From positions 62,001 through 126,000 of the forward strand of contig NZ_SRSH01000002.1 of NCBI RefSeq assembly GCF_006175985.1: DNA of 64,000 nt. Direction: 5' to 3'. Position numbers and translations under genes: made by a program. Below are positions 27,604 to 39,087 of this stretch, in pieces (positions within the stretch are counted from its first letter, which is position 1; every line of letters begins with the position of its first letter). This DNA comes from Methylotetracoccus oryzae (GTDB lineage Bacteria; Pseudomonadota; Gammaproteobacteria; Methylococcales; Methylococcaceae). Below the pieces are notes generated by a model. The model saw nothing but the letters and a program-made list of their open reading frames with translations. It made no database searches and was not told where the DNA came from.

Positions 27604-28300
27604 TGCGCTGGCGGCGGCTGGCTCGGAGCCGATGATCCGGCTCGAGGGCGTCAGCTTCGCCTTCCGTGAAGGCCCGGCGCTGCATCGCGTGCTGGGGGGG
27701 ATCGAAGGCGAGGTGGCTCCGGGCGAATGGGTCGCGTTGCTCGGCCAAAGCGGCTCGGGCAAGTCGACCCTGCTGCATCTGGTGGCCGGTCTGGACCGGC
27801 CCGACGAAGGGGCGATCTGGGTCGGCGGCACTCGGGTCGACACGCTGAACGAGCGCGAGCGCACGCTGTTCCGACGGCTCCGGGTCGGTTTCGTCTATCA
27901 GTCCTTCAATCTGCTGCCGACGCTGACCGCGTGCGAAAACGTCGCCCTGATGGCGGAGTTGGCGGGACACCCGTCCTCCCGTGCACGCCGGATGGCTTTG
28001 TCACTGCTGGCCGATGTCGGCCTGGCCGACCTCGGCAACCGCTACCCGGATCGCCTTTCCGGCGGAGAGCAACAGCGCGTCGCGATCGCCCGCGCCCTGA
28101 TCGGCGATCCGTGGGTGCTGCTGGCCGACGAACCGACCGGGAATCTGGATAGCGCGACCGGGGAGCAGATTCTCGACCTGCTGGACCGGATGCTACGGCA
28201 GCGTGGCAAGACGCTGCTGATTGCAACGCACAGTCGGGAATTGGCCGAACGGGCCGATCGCGTCTGGCATCTGCGCGACGGTCTGTTGGAAAGCCCATGA
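27593..28300 (+). CDS. ABC transporter ATP-binding protein (LolD/MacB class)
   Basis: A 235-residue ATPase with all ABC motifs: Walker A GQSGSGKST, Q-loop VYQSFNLLPTLTACENV, signature LSGGEQQR, Walker B VLLADEPTGNLD and H-loop ATHS. FNLLP and EPTGNLD place it in the LolD/FtsE/MacB group that works with FtsX-type permeases. Its first ATG (27593) overlaps the end of egtD by 11 bases; a second in-frame ATG at 27632 is possible. The coupling ties it to the ergothioneine genes. Substrate unknown. Confidence 0.93.
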   Translation: MRPDALAAAGSEPMIRLEGVSFAFREGPALHRVLGGIEGEVAPGEWVALLGQSGSGKSTLLHLVAGLDRPDEGAIWVGGTRVDTLNERERTLFRRLRVGFVYQSFNLLPTLTACENVALMAELAGHPSSRARRMALSLLADVGLADLGNRYPDRLSGGEQQRVAIARALIGDPWVLLADEPTGNLDSATGEQILDLLDRMLRQRGKTLLIATHSRELAERADRVWHLRDGLLESP

Positions 28301-28391
28301 CGCCGCCCCGGATTACGCTGCCGGCCCAATGGCTATCCTGGGTCTGGTCCGCGTACGATGCCTCACTCGGTCTGCCGGCCGGAAGCGTGCG

Positions 28392-30899
28392 ATGGCGCTG
28401 CTGAACGCCGCCAATCGGCGCTTCTTCCTGCGCCATCCCTGGCAACTGGCGCTGGCGATCCTCGGCATAGCGCTGGGCGTGGCAACGGCGGTCGCCGTCG
28501 CGCTGTCGGTGACGAGTGCCCGCCAGGCTTTCGACGCGTCGATGGCCGCGTTGCTCGGACCGACGACGCATCAGATCGTGGCGAGCGGCGGTGTCATCGA
28601 CGAATCCCTGTACCCCGCGTTGCGGCGCGATTTCCCGGGGGCGCGTTTCGCACCGGTGGTCGAGGATCTGGTCGAGACATCGACCGGTGAGACAGTGCGT
28701 CTGGTCGGCATGGATCCGCTGGCCGCGGGGGAGGGCAGCAGTGGCCGGCAGTTCCGGGGTCTGCTGCCGCTGCTGCCGGCGTTGCTGATCCGTCCCGGGA
28801 CCGGTCTGCTGGCGCGTGCCAGTGCCGAGAGCTTCGGTATCGTGCCCGGCGGGGTGCTGACCCTGTCCATCCAGGGCAGGCCGGCAGCCATCGAGGTGCT
28901 CGGTTATCTGGAAGGGAATGGACCAGCCGACCCGGCGCTGGAAGGCTTGCTGATCGCCGACATCGCGACAGCGCAGGAAGTGTTGAACGTCATGGGGCGG
29001 TTGCACCGTATCGATGTCGTGCTGCCGGCCGATCCCGTGCTGGAGGAAAGCCTCGCCGCCGCTTTGCCGAGCGGCTTGAACCTCACCTCGGCGGAGGGTC
29101 GCAGCCAGGCCACCCGACGCCTGTCGGCCGCGTTCGAGACCAATTTGCAGGCCATGAGCATGCTGGGCCTCGTTGTGGGCCTGTTCCTGATCTATAACAC
29201 GATGATGTTCGCCGTCCTGCAGCGGCGAGAGGTTCTGGCAACGCTGCGGCTGCTGGGGGCCACGCGCCGCGAGATCCTGCTGGAGGTGCTGGTCGAGGCG
29301 GTGGCGCTGGGTGTTATCGGGAGCCTGATCGGGCAGGTGCTGGGCATTGCGATTGCCGACCTGTTGACGGCGCAGGTCACGCGTACGATCAACGACGTCT
29401 ATTTCACGCTGACCGTCAAGACACTGTTCATCGCGCCGGAGGTTCTGGTGCGCGGCTTCGTACTGGGGCTCGGCGCCTCGCTGCTGGCGGCGCTGATGCC
29501 GGCACTGGAAGCTGCCGGGACGCAACCCCTCAGTGCCCGCTCGCGGTCACGACTGGAAGAAGGCAACCGGCGCTGGGCTGGCTGGGCGGCGGCTGGCGGT
29601 CTCGCGGCGATCGGGCTGGCCACCGGGCTGTGGCAACTGCCTGACGGGACGCTGCTGCGCAGTATCGTGGGTCTGTTTCTGTTGCTCGCGGGCTGCGGAC
29701 TGATGATCCCCGCGGTGCTGAGTGTCCTGGGGCGCCCGCTGCGCCGGATCGGCCATCCGGTGTTCCGGCTCGGTGTCGGCGACGTGCTGGCCTCGTTGAG
29801 TCGAACCGGCGTTGCGATCGCCGCGCTGACCATTGCTTTCGCGTCGGCTTTGGGAGTCGGCGCGATGACCGGCAGTTTTCGCGATACCGTCGGCGAGTGG
29901 CTGGACCAGTTGATGCAGGCGGATCTGTACGTGACGCGGGCCACGACCGGCAAGGGTGCCGACGAGCCGCTGCCCCCCGCCTGGCGGGAGGCCGTCGCGA
30001 GCCTGTCCGGCGTTGCGGCGATCAGTTCCGCCCGCAGCCAGAGCGTCGAGTCTTCGGTGGGGCGCGTCGAACTGGTGGCGCTGGCGCCGACCGATCCGCA
30101 GCGCTCGCCCTACCGATTCAAGTCTGGCGACCGGGCCTGGCAGCGCTTCCTGACTGACGACGTGGTCGTGATCTCCGAGCCCTTCGCCAGTCGACACCAC
30201 CTCGGGCCCGGCGACAGGCTGGGCGTGGTCACGGCCGACGGCCCGACGGAACTCGAAATCGCCGGCGTATTCTTCGATTACCGCTCCGATCAGGGGATCG
30301 TGCTGATCCGTCAGCCTTTGTATGCGCGGCTGTGGCGGGACGACGGTATCACCTCGCTCGGGTTGGTGCTCGCTCCGAACGCCGCGCCGGATGCCGTCCG
30401 CAAAGCGCTCGCCAGTGCCATCGGCCGTGATCCCGCGCTGTCGATCCGCTCCAACCGCGATATCCGCGACGCCTCGCTGGCCATGTTCGACCGCACGTTC
30501 GCGATCACCGAACTGCTGCGCCTGCTCGCGGTCGGCGTGGCCCTGATCGGCCTGGTCAGCAGTTTGCTGGCCTTGCAGCTTGAACGGATCCGGGAACTCT
30601 CCGTGTTGCGGGCGCTCGGTTTCACGCCGCGTCAGATCGTGAGCATCGTCATGGCGCAAAGCGGCTTCATCGGCCTCGCGTCCGGCCTGCTGGCACTGCC
30701 GCTGGGTCTGCTCGTGGCCTGGGTTCTGGTGGCGGTTATACAGGTGCAATCATTCGGGTGGAGCATGCCCTTGCGGGTGCCTTATAGCGACCTTTGGCAG
30801 ACGCCGCTGCTCGCGTTGGTGGCGGCGGGCGGGGGCGCGCTGCTCCCGGCCTGGAAAGCGGTCCGATCGACGCCGCTGACCGCGCTGCGAGACGAGTGA
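28392..30899 (+). CDS. FtsX-family ABC transporter permease
   Basis: An 835-residue permease with two FtsX domains, each ending in the typical membrane bundle (about 250-370 and 700-830), and large periplasmic parts between the first helix and each bundle. The N-terminal RHPWQLALAILGIALGVA and the later ALQLERIRELSVLRALGFTPRQI are class hallmarks. FtsX permeases act mechanically on envelope substrates or export them. ATG 28392 is chosen (GGAAG upstream, family-like start); an in-frame ATG at 28329 would add 21 residues. Coupled to the ATPase gene. A short frame starting at the ATPase stop (28297-28404) overlaps this start. Confidence 0.9.
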   Translation: MALLNAANRRFFLRHPWQLALAILGIALGVATAVAVALSVTSARQAFDASMAALLGPTTHQIVASGGVIDESLYPALRRDFPGARFAPVVEDLVETSTGETVRLVGMDPLAAGEGSSGRQFRGLLPLLPALLIRPGTGLLARASAESFGIVPGGVLTLSIQGRPAAIEVLGYLEGNGPADPALEGLLIADIATAQEVLNVMGRLHRIDVVLPADPVLEESLAAALPSGLNLTSAEGRSQATRRLSAAFETNLQAMSMLGLVVGLFLIYNTMMFAVLQRREVLATLRLLGATRREILLEVLVEAVALGVIGSLIGQVLGIAIADLLTAQVTRTINDVYFTLTVKTLFIAPEVLVRGFVLGLGASLLAALMPALEAAGTQPLSARSRSRLEEGNRRWAGWAAAGGLAAIGLATGLWQLPDGTLLRSIVGLFLLLAGCGLMIPAVLSVLGRPLRRIGHPVFRLGVGDVLASLSRTGVAIAALTIAFASALGVGAMTGSFRDTVGEWLDQLMQADLYVTRATTGKGADEPLPPAWREAVASLSGVAAISSARSQSVESSVGRVELVALAPTDPQRSPYRFKSGDRAWQRFLTDDVVVISEPFASRHHLGPGDRLGVVTADGPTELEIAGVFFDYRSDQGIVLIRQPLYARLWRDDGITSLGLVLAPNAAPDAVRKALASAIGRDPALSIRSNRDIRDASLAMFDRTFAITELLRLLAVGVALIGLVSSLLALQLERIRELSVLRALGFTPRQIVSIVMAQSGFIGLASGLLALPLGLLVAWVLVAVIQVQSFGWSMPLRVPYSDLWQTPLLALVAAGGGALLPAWKAVRSTPLTALRDE

Positions 30900-30996
30900 A
30901 CGACAAGCACGTGGCCGACCCGGTCGCCGTCGCGTAGAGAGCCTCTGCGTTGCTTGGCAGCGATAGCTCGTTTACTGAGCGTGACAGGCTCGTAGA

Positions 30997-31025
30997 TTGT
31001 TGAAAGCTGGTCCATATGGTCTAAT
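30997..31025 (+). promoter_or_regulatory. Candidate nqr promoter
   Basis: TTGTTG and TCTAAT (5/6 to the -10 consensus) are separated by exactly 17 bases. Transcription would start near 31032, just before the hairpin at 31043-31087, leaving a leader of about 200 bases. Confidence 0.4.
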
Positions 31026-31042
31026 ACCCGTCGTTTTGCTCC

Positions 31043-31087
31043 GGGTTTGGCTCTCCGCTCGTAGCGGCTCGATGCCACGCCAAACCT
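31043..31087 (+). promoter_or_regulatory. Structured leader stem-loop upstream of nqrA
   Basis: GGTTTGGC (31044-31051) pairs with GCCAAACC (31079-31086). Inside it CCGCT (31055-31059) pairs with AGCGG (31063-31067). It is not followed by a T tract, so it reads better as a leader structure than as a terminator of the preceding gene. Confidence 0.45.
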
Positions 31088-31089
31088 GA

Positions 31090-32588
<1,499 letters not shown>

Positions 32589-32589
<1 letters not shown>

Positions 32590-33794
32590 TGTCTCGTACC
32601 CGACAGTTTCTCGATAAGCTCCATCCGTACTTCGCGCATGGCGGGCGCTTCGAGCGCCTATACCCCGTCTACGAGATGGTGGACACGTTCCTTTACACGC
32701 CGCCGGACGTCACCTCCGGTGCCACCCATGTGCGCGATGCGGTCGACCTGAAGCGGGTCATGACCTATGTCTGGATCGCGACGATCCCGTGCATGCTGAT
32801 GGCAATGTTCAACACCGGCTATCAGGCCAATGTTGCAATGGAGGCTATCGGCTTGCAATCAGCGCCCGGCTGGCGCGGTGCGATCCTCAACATCTTTGGT
32901 TACAACAGTGCCAACCCGATCTCGGACCTGTTGCACGGCGCACTGTATTTTCTGCCGATCTACATCGTCACGATCGTGGCGGGCGGCCTGTGGGAAGTCC
33001 TGTTCTCGGTCGTGCGCAAACACGAGGTCAATGAGGGCTTCTTCGTTTCGTCGATCCTGTTCGCGCTGACCATGCCGCCCAACGCTCCGTTGTGGCAGGT
33101 GGCACTGGGCATCTCGTTCGGCATCGTGCTCGGCAAGGAAGTGTTCGGCGGTACCGGCAAGAACTTCCTGAACCCGGCACTGACCGGCCGCGCGTTCCTT
33201 TATTTCGCATACCCGGCGTCGATGTCGGGCGATGCGGTATGGACCGCCGTGGACGGATTCAGCGGGGCCACCGCGCTGGGTCTGGCCGCGCTGGGCGGTG
33301 TCGACGGCATCACGCAGGGCGGGATTTCGTGGTGGGCGACCCTGTTCGGTTTCGAGAAGGGTTCGCTGGGCGAGACCTCGACCATCGCCTGCCTGATCGG
33401 AGCGGCCTTCCTGATCTACACGCGGATCGCGAACTACCGGATCATCGCCGGCGTATTCCTGGGCATGGTCGCAACGTCTACGCTGTTCAACATCATCGGC
33501 AGCGATTCCAATGCGATGTTCGGCATGCCCTGGTACTGGCATCTGACGCTGGGCGGCTTCGCCTTCGGCATGACCTTCATGGCCACCGATCCGGTCAGTG
33601 CTGCTCAGACGAACATGGGCCGCTGGATCTTCGGCGGTTTGATCGGATTCATGACGGTGTTGATCCGGGTCGTGAACCCGGCTTTCCCCGAGGGCATCAT
33701 GCTGGCGATCCTGTTCTCGAACATCTTCGCGCCGCTGATCGATTACGCGGTGATCAAGGTCAACATCAGCAAGAGGGCGCGGCGCCATGTCTAG
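32589..33794 (+). CDS. nqrB: Na+-NQR subunit B
   Basis: Integral membrane subunit, 401 residues with about ten helices, carrying a covalently bound FMN. The flavinylation motif SGAT is present (FSGATALG, Thr228), the site ApbE acts on. Riboflavin and part of the sodium path are also bound here in studied enzymes. The gene overlaps nqrA and nqrC, so translation is coupled through the operon. Confidence 0.97.
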
Positions 33795-34707
33795 TTCCAC
33801 CGAGAGTGTCAAGAATCCTCAGGAGGACAAGTTTGCTGTCTGGAAGGAAAAGGCCAATCGCTATGCACAGCACGTGCTGGCCCTGCCGAATGACAGCTTC
33901 GAAAAAACCATCGCGGTCGCGCTCGGACTGTGCCTGGTCGGCGCCGTGCTGGTCTCCGGATCGGCGGTGGCGCTGAAGTCGCTGCAGGAGAGCAACAAGT
34001 CCAAGGACGAGAAGGTCAATATCCTGGAAGTCGCGGGCCTGAAGACCGAAGGCGTCAACATCGATGAGGCCTTCAAGCAGATCGAGCCGAAGATCATCGA
34101 CCTGGCGACCGGCAACCCTGTGGACAACATCGATGCGAAGAGCTTCGATCAGCGCAAGGCGGCCAAGGATCCGGCGATGAGCGTCACGATCCCGGCCGAC
34201 GAGGACATTGCCAACATCAAACGCAAGGCCAAGTACGCCAAGGTTTATCAGGTCATGGAGGGCGGCAAGATCAAGGCGCTGATCCTGCCAGTCAACGGTT
34301 ATGGCCTGTGGTCGACGATGTACGGTTTCATCGCGTTGGAAGGCGACGGCGAAACGGTCATCGGTTTGAACCTCTACGACCAGGCGGAAACGCCGGGGCT
34401 CGGCGGCGAGGTCGTCAATCCGAAATGGAAGGCGCTCTGGAAGGGCAAGAAGGTCTACAACCTGGCCAAGAAGGATGTGCACGAGAGCAATCTGAGCGAG
34501 AAAGGCCAGACGATCGAGACCGGCGAAGTGGCATTGGGTCTCGTCAAGGGCAATGTCGACCCATCCAAGCCCGGTGCCGAATATCAGGTCGATGCGTTGG
34601 CCGGCGCCACGCTGACCAGTCGTGGTGTCAGCAATCTGATTCGCTACTGGATGGGCAAGGACGGCTTTGGTCCCTACCTGGCAAAAATTCGCTCCGCAAG
34701 AGGTTAA
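33787..34707 (+). CDS. nqrC: Na+-NQR subunit C, with extended N-terminus
   Basis: 306 residues, longer than the usual 255-265. One membrane helix (about residues 42-62) is followed by a periplasmic FMN-binding domain with the flavinylation site AGATLTS (Thr275). The extra length is partly a charged N-terminal stretch of about 40 residues before the helix, starting [16 protein letters not shown], and partly a longer middle region. Apart from that it is typical ([26 protein letters not shown]). The start overlaps the nqrB end by eight bases. Confidence 0.96.
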   Translation: MSSSTESVKNPQEDKFAVWKEKANRYAQHVLALPNDSFEKTIAVALGLCLVGAVLVSGSAVALKSLQESNKSKDEKVNILEVAGLKTEGVNIDEAFKQIEPKIIDLATGNPVDNIDAKSFDQRKAAKDPAMSVTIPADEDIANIKRKAKYAKVYQVMEGGKIKALILPVNGYGLWSTMYGFIALEGDGETVIGLNLYDQAETPGLGGEVVNPKWKALWKGKKVYNLAKKDVHESNLSEKGQTIETGEVALGLVKGNVDPSKPGAEYQVDALAGATLTSRGVSNLIRYWMGKDGFGPYLAKIRSARG

Positions 34708-34711
34708 ACCG

Positions 34712-35371
34712 ATGAATGCTGAAGAAAAGAAAGTTCTGGTTGAGCCGTTGGTCGACAACAACCCGATCACCCTGCAGGTGCTCGGAATCTGCTCGGCCCT
34801 GGCCGTGACCTCGCAGATGTCGACCGCGCTGATCATGAGTCTGGCGCTCACGACCGTGACGGCGTTCTCCAGCGCCGGGATCGCGGCGATCCGTAATCAT
34901 GTGCCGTCGAGCGTGCGCATTATCGCGCAGATGGTCATCATCGCGTCGCTGGTCATTGTCGTTGACCAGTTGCTGAAGGCCTTCGCCTATGAGGTCAGCA
35001 AGCAGCTGTCGGTCTTCGTCGGCCTGATCATTACGAACTGCATCGTTATGGGCCGTGCCGAAGCGTATGCGATGAAGAATCCGCCCTGGGAGAGTTTCCT
35101 GGACGGCATCGGGAATGGCTTGGGCTACAGCCTGATCCTGATCAGCGTCGCCTTCGTGCGCGAGCTGTTCGGGTCAGGCAAGTTGCTGGGCATCGATGTC
35201 CTGCCGCTGATGAAGGACGGTGGCTGGTACGTGCCGAACGGCCTGCTGCTGTTGCCACCGAGCGCTTTCTTCCTGATCGGGCTGTTGATCTGGGCCATCC
35301 GGACCTGGAAGCCGAAGCAGGTCGAGCAAGCCGATTTCGCAATCATCCCGGCGCACGGGGAGGCTCACTGA
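34712..35371 (+). CDS. nqrD: Na+-NQR subunit D
   Basis: Integral membrane subunit of 219 residues with six helices, a close relative of NqrE and RnfA/E. NqrD and NqrE together hold a membrane 2Fe-2S centre in the solved enzyme; the conserved motif around [17 protein letters not shown] is present with its cysteine. AAGAGG precedes ATG 34712. The last base is shared with the nqrE start. Confidence 0.97.
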   Translation: MNAEEKKVLVEPLVDNNPITLQVLGICSALAVTSQMSTALIMSLALTTVTAFSSAGIAAIRNHVPSSVRIIAQMVIIASLVIVVDQLLKAFAYEVSKQLSVFVGLIITNCIVMGRAEAYAMKNPPWESFLDGIGNGLGYSLILISVAFVRELFGSGKLLGIDVLPLMKDGGWYVPNGLLLLPPSAFFLIGLLIWAIRTWKPKQVEQADFAIIPAHGEAH

Positions 35372-35979
35372 TGGAGGCTTACATCAATCTGTTCATCAAG
35401 TCCGTGTTCATCGAGAACATGGCCTTGGCGTTCTTCCTGGGCATGTGCACCTTCATCGCGGTGTCGAAGAAGATCGAGACCGCCGTCGGTCTGGGCATCG
35501 CGGTCGTGATCGTGCAGACCCTGACCGTGCCTGCCAATAACCTGATCTACACCTATCTGCTCAAGGAAGGCGCCCTGGCGTGGGCCGGAATGCCCGACGT
35601 CGATCTGAGCTTCATCGCGCTGATGGCCTGTATCGGTGTCATCGCGGCGATGGTGCAGATCCTGGAAATGGTGCTCGACAAGTTCTTCCCGGCGCTCTAC
35701 AACGCGCTGGGCATCTTCCTGCCCCTGATCACGGTGAACTGCGCGATCCTGGCAGGGTCCTTGTTCATGATCGAGCGCGATTACAACTTCGGGGAAAGTG
35801 TCGTGTACGGGGTCGGTAGCGGCTTCGGTTGGGCTCTGGCGATCACCGCGATGGCGGGTGTGCGCGAGAAGCTCAAGTACAGCGATGTGCCGCCCGGTCT
35901 GCGCGGCCTCGGCATCACGTTCATTACCGCGGGCCTGATGGCGCTCGGGTTCATGGCCTTCTCCGGCATTCAACTCTAG
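35371..35979 (+). CDS. nqrE: Na+-NQR subunit E
   Basis: Integral membrane subunit, 202 residues, six helices, inverted-topology partner of NqrD. The family motifs [12 protein letters not shown] and [15 protein letters not shown] carry the two cysteines that help ligate the intramembrane iron-sulfur centre. It begins on the last base of the nqrD stop codon, so it is translationally coupled. Confidence 0.97.
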   Translation: MEAYINLFIKSVFIENMALAFFLGMCTFIAVSKKIETAVGLGIAVVIVQTLTVPANNLIYTYLLKEGALAWAGMPDVDLSFIALMACIGVIAAMVQILEMVLDKFFPALYNALGIFLPLITVNCAILAGSLFMIERDYNFGESVVYGVGSGFGWALAITAMAGVREKLKYSDVPPGLRGLGITFITAGLMALGFMAFSGIQL

Positions 35980-35995
35980 GCATAAGGCAAAGGCA

Positions 35996-37216
35996 ATGTT
36001 GGAAATTCTTCTAGGGGTGGTGCTGTTCACGGTCATCGTGATCGCACTCGTATTCCTTATTCTCGGCGCCAAGTCGAAACTCGTTGCTTCCGGGAACGTC
36101 GAGATCCTGATCAACGACGAAAAGAAGATCTTCGTCCCGATCGGCTCGAAGTTGCTAACGGCTCTGGCTGACAACAATCTGTTCGTGTCGTCTGCCTGCG
36201 GCGGTGGCGGCACCTGCGCCCAATGTCGCGTGCAGGTGAGCGAGGGCGGCGGCGAGATCCTGCCAACCGAGCTGTCGCATATCACCAAGCGCGAGGCTGC
36301 GCAGGGCGATCGCCTGTCCTGTCAGGTGACCTGCAAGCAGAACATGAAGGTACATGTCCACGAAGAGGTCTTCGGCGTCAAGAAGTGGGAATGCACGGTC
36401 AAGTCCAACCATAACGTCGCGACGTTCATCAAGGAACTGGTGCTGCAACTGCCGGAGGGCGAGAGCGTCGACTTCAAGGCCGGCGGCTACATTCAGATCG
36501 AGTGCCCGGCGTATCACTTCAAGTACGGCGACTACCTGATCGAGGAGCGCTTCCGCGACGAGTGGGACAAGTACAACTTGTGGCGTTTCGAGTCCAAGGT
36601 TGCTGAGCCCGCCATCCGTGCCTATTCGATGGCGAACTATCCGGACGAAAAAGGCATCATCATGTTGAACGTCCGGATCGCGACGCCGCCGCCGAATGCG
36701 CCGGATATCCCGCCGGGCATCATGTCCTCCTACATCTTCGGTCTGAAGCCGGGTGACAAGGTCACGATCTCGGGTCCCTTCGGCGAGTTCTTCGCGCGCG
36801 ACACCGACAAGGAGATGGTGTTCGTGGGCGGCGGTGCCGGTATGGCGCCGATGCGTTCGCATATCTTCGACCAACTGCGCCGCATTCACTCCAAGCGGAA
36901 GATTACCTTCTGGTACGGCGCTCGCAGTCTGCGCGAGACGTTCTATGCCGACGAGTTCGATCAGTTGCAGGCCGAGAATCCGAACTTCAAGTGGTATCTG
37001 GGCCTTTCCGACCCGAAGCCGGAGGACAACTGGACGGGGTACACGGGATTCATTCACGAGATCCTGTTCAGCAAGTATCTGAAGGACCATCCGGCACCGG
37101 AGGACTGCGAGTACTACATGTGTGGTCCGCCGATGATGAACACCGCGGTCATCAAGATGCTCGAGGATATCGGGGTCGACCGCGAGAACATCATGCTGGA
37201 CGATTTCGGCGGCTGA
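35996..37216 (+). CDS. nqrF: Na+-NQR subunit F (NADH dehydrogenase, FAD, 2Fe-2S)
   Basis: The 406-residue electron-input subunit. One N-terminal membrane helix (about 3-24) is followed by a ferredoxin domain with cluster cysteines Cys68, Cys74 and Cys77 in [11 protein letters not shown] and a fourth in the following LSCQVTC. An FAD domain (RAYSMANYP) and an NADH domain ([23 protein letters not shown]) come after it. It oxidises NADH in the cytoplasm and passes electrons to the other subunits. Length is normal. Confidence 0.97.
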   Translation: MLEILLGVVLFTVIVIALVFLILGAKSKLVASGNVEILINDEKKIFVPIGSKLLTALADNNLFVSSACGGGGTCAQCRVQVSEGGGEILPTELSHITKREAAQGDRLSCQVTCKQNMKVHVHEEVFGVKKWECTVKSNHNVATFIKELVLQLPEGESVDFKAGGYIQIECPAYHFKYGDYLIEERFRDEWDKYNLWRFESKVAEPAIRAYSMANYPDEKGIIMLNVRIATPPPNAPDIPPGIMSSYIFGLKPGDKVTISGPFGEFFARDTDKEMVFVGGGAGMAPMRSHIFDQLRRIHSKRKITFWYGARSLRETFYADEFDQLQAENPNFKWYLGLSDPKPEDNWTGYTGFIHEILFSKYLKDHPAPEDCEYYMCGPPMMNTAVIKMLEDIGVDRENIMLDDFGG

Positions 37217-37295
37217 GCCGGGACGGGCGGCGAGGTGCCGAAAGGCCTCGCCGCCGCGCTGCAATCCCGATCGCGGGGTACAAGAGGGCTATTCC

Positions 37296-37478
37296 ATGAC
37301 CATGTTCCTGATCACGTTTGCCGCCATGGCCGTCGTGTTCCTGTTGATGGCCGTTGGCGTCATCTTCGGGCGCCAGGCGATAAAGGGCACCTGCGGAGGC
37401 CTCAATGGAGGCAACTGCATCTGCACGCAGAAGTGCGAAAAGCGCCTGAAGGCGGAAGCCGCGGCGGCCCAGCGCTGA
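37296..37478 (+). CDS. nqrM: Na+-NQR maturation protein NqrM
   Basis: A 60-residue protein with one N-terminal helix and a short tail with four cysteines (GTCGGL, NCICTQKC). NqrM is needed for assembly of Na+-NQR, probably by delivering iron to the NqrD/E centre. Its place just after nqrF matches the known gene order. apbE, the flavin transferase that usually also follows, is not present here. Confidence 0.92.
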   Translation: MTMFLITFAAMAVVFLLMAVGVIFGRQAIKGTCGGLNGGNCICTQKCEKRLKAEAAAAQR

Positions 37479-37522
37479 GGGGGTGCAATTCCCGCCCCGG
37501 GCCTGCCGGAACGATGAAGCGA

Positions 37523-37544
37523 GGGGCGCCCGCGGGCGCTCCCC
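37523..37544 (+). terminator. Candidate terminator of the nqr operon
   Basis: GGGGCGCC...GGGCGCTCCCC forms a stem of two four-pair blocks with a CGCG loop and a two-base bulge, followed by GTGATTT. It lies 45 bases past nqrM. The T tract is weak. Confidence 0.4.
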
Positions 37545-37591
37545 GTGATTTATGCGCGATGACCGCGACTTCGGCTTGACGGGATGATCGC

Positions 37592-39055
37592 GTGTCGACC
37601 TTCAGTTTCTTCTGGTACGACCTCGAGACTTTCGGGCTCGATCCGGTTTGGGATCGGCCGGCGCAGTTCGCTGGCATCAGAACCGACGCCGATTTCAATC
37701 CCCTAGAGCCACCGCTCGTTCTTTACTGCCGGCCCCCGGCCGACTATCTCCCCGACCCCGCGGCCTGTGTGGTCACGGGCATCTCGCCCCAGTTGGCCTC
37801 GGAACGCGGTGTTCCGGAAGCGGAGTTTGCCGCCGCGATCCGCGCCGAGTTCCTGCGGCCGCAGACCTGTGTCGTCGGTTACAACAACCTCCGCTTCGAC
37901 GACGAGGTGATGCGTCAGGTCTTCTACCGGAGTCTGTTCGATCCGTACGAGCGGGAATGGCGCAACGGCAACTCGCGCTGGGACATCATCGACATGGTCC
38001 GACTCGTTCGGGCGTTGCGCCCGGAGGGACTCGCCTGGCCTCTGGATGGAGAGGGGCACCCGACTTTCCGCCTGGAGCTGCTGACGGCCGCGAACGGCAT
38101 TGCACATTCGGAGGCGCACGATGCCCTGGCCGACGTACGTGCAACGATTGCTCTGGCGCAGCGGATCAAGGCGGCTCAACCGAGGCTGTTCGACTTTGTG
38201 TTCAGTCACCGCGGCAAGGCTGAGGCCGCCGCCCTGCTGCAGGTAGGCCGGTTTGAGCCGGTCGTGCACGTATCGAGTCGCTTCGGGGCGGAGCGTCAGT
38301 GCCTCGCGATTGTCGTTGCCCTGGCGATGCACCCGACCAATCGCAACGCCGTCATCGTCTACGACCTCGGTGTCGACCCCTCGCAACTACTGGACCTCGA
38401 CACGGAAGCCGTGCGGGAACGGGTTTTCACGGCCGCGGCCGAACTCGGAGAAGGCAAGTCCCGGATACCGTTGAAACTCGTGCACCTGAACAAGGCACCG
38501 GTGCTGGCACCCATCACGGTGCTGCGACCTGAAGACCGGGAGCGGCTCGCGATAAGCCGCGAGACCCTTGCCGTGCATCTGGCGAAGCTCCGTGGCGCTC
38601 CGGGACTAGCGGCGAAGGTCGCACGTGTTTTCGAGGGCCCCGAGCGGGCTGGGGTGGTCGATCCGGATGCCGCGCTGTATGGCGGGGGTTTCATCGGGGA
38701 TGCCGACCGGCGTGAACTGGACCGGTTGCACACATTGCCACCCGCGGCCTGGGCCGGCAAAACCCCGCCCTGCGTCGACCCGCGCCTGCCCGAAATGGTC
38801 TTCCGTTACCGAGCCCGAAACTATCCGGAGTTGCTCGACGCGTCCGAGCGGGATCGCTGGGAGTCACAGCGGCTGGCCCGTCTGACCGGTAAAGACGGCA
38901 CCCCGGCACGCAACATCGCTGGCTTCCAGACTGCCCTGCAATCGGTCGTATCGTCCGCGCCGGCGACGCCGCAAACCGCCGCGTTGCTGAGCGATCTGCG
39001 CGCTTATGGGGAAAAACTCCTGACTCGAAATCAGGAGAGTTTCCCGTATACTTAG
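37592..39055 (+). CDS. sbcB: Exodeoxyribonuclease I
   Basis: ExoI degrades single-stranded DNA 3' to 5' and takes part in mismatch repair and recombination. The 487-residue protein has the DEDDh exonuclease motifs WYDLETFG, VVGYNNLRFDDEV and AHDALADVRATI, then the SH3-like and helical ExoI domains. Start is GTG 37592 with GGGA upstream. Length is close to E. coli SbcB (475). The last 40 bases of the gene contain a palindrome and -10-like element that probably serve the next gene. Confidence 0.95.
   Translation: MSTFSFFWYDLETFGLDPVWDRPAQFAGIRTDADFNPLEPPLVLYCRPPADYLPDPAACVVTGISPQLASERGVPEAEFAAAIRAEFLRPQTCVVGYNNLRFDDEVMRQVFYRSLFDPYEREWRNGNSRWDIIDMVRLVRALRPEGLAWPLDGEGHPTFRLELLTAANGIAHSEAHDALADVRATIALAQRIKAAQPRLFDFVFSHRGKAEAAALLQVGRFEPVVHVSSRFGAERQCLAIVVALAMHPTNRNAVIVYDLGVDPSQLLDLDTEAVRERVFTAAAELGEGKSRIPLKLVHLNKAPVLAPITVLRPEDRERLAISRETLAVHLAKLRGAPGLAAKVARVFEGPERAGVVDPDAALYGGGFIGDADRRELDRLHTLPPAAWAGKTPPCVDPRLPEMVFRYRARNYPELLDASERDRWESQRLARLTGKDGTPARNIAGFQTALQSVVSSAPATPQTAALLSDLRAYGEKLLTRNQESFPYT
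39017..39052 (+). promoter_or_regulatory. Palindrome plus -10 element before MxaD-like gene
   Basis: CTCCTGA (39017-39023) and TCAGGAG (39031-39037) are a perfect inverted repeat with a seven-base spacer. Nine bases later comes TATACT (39047-39052), a good -10, with no recognisable -35. This is the layout of a regulator-dependent promoter, lying inside the end of sbcB. Confidence 0.4.
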
Positions 39056-39087
39056 CCCTTTTTTAGCGCTCGCGAGGGAGTAGAAGA

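Noticed and set aside
27906-29525. 539-residue reverse-strand frame opposite the ABC genes
   Set aside because: Antisense shadow of ATPase and permease, which carry all family motifs.
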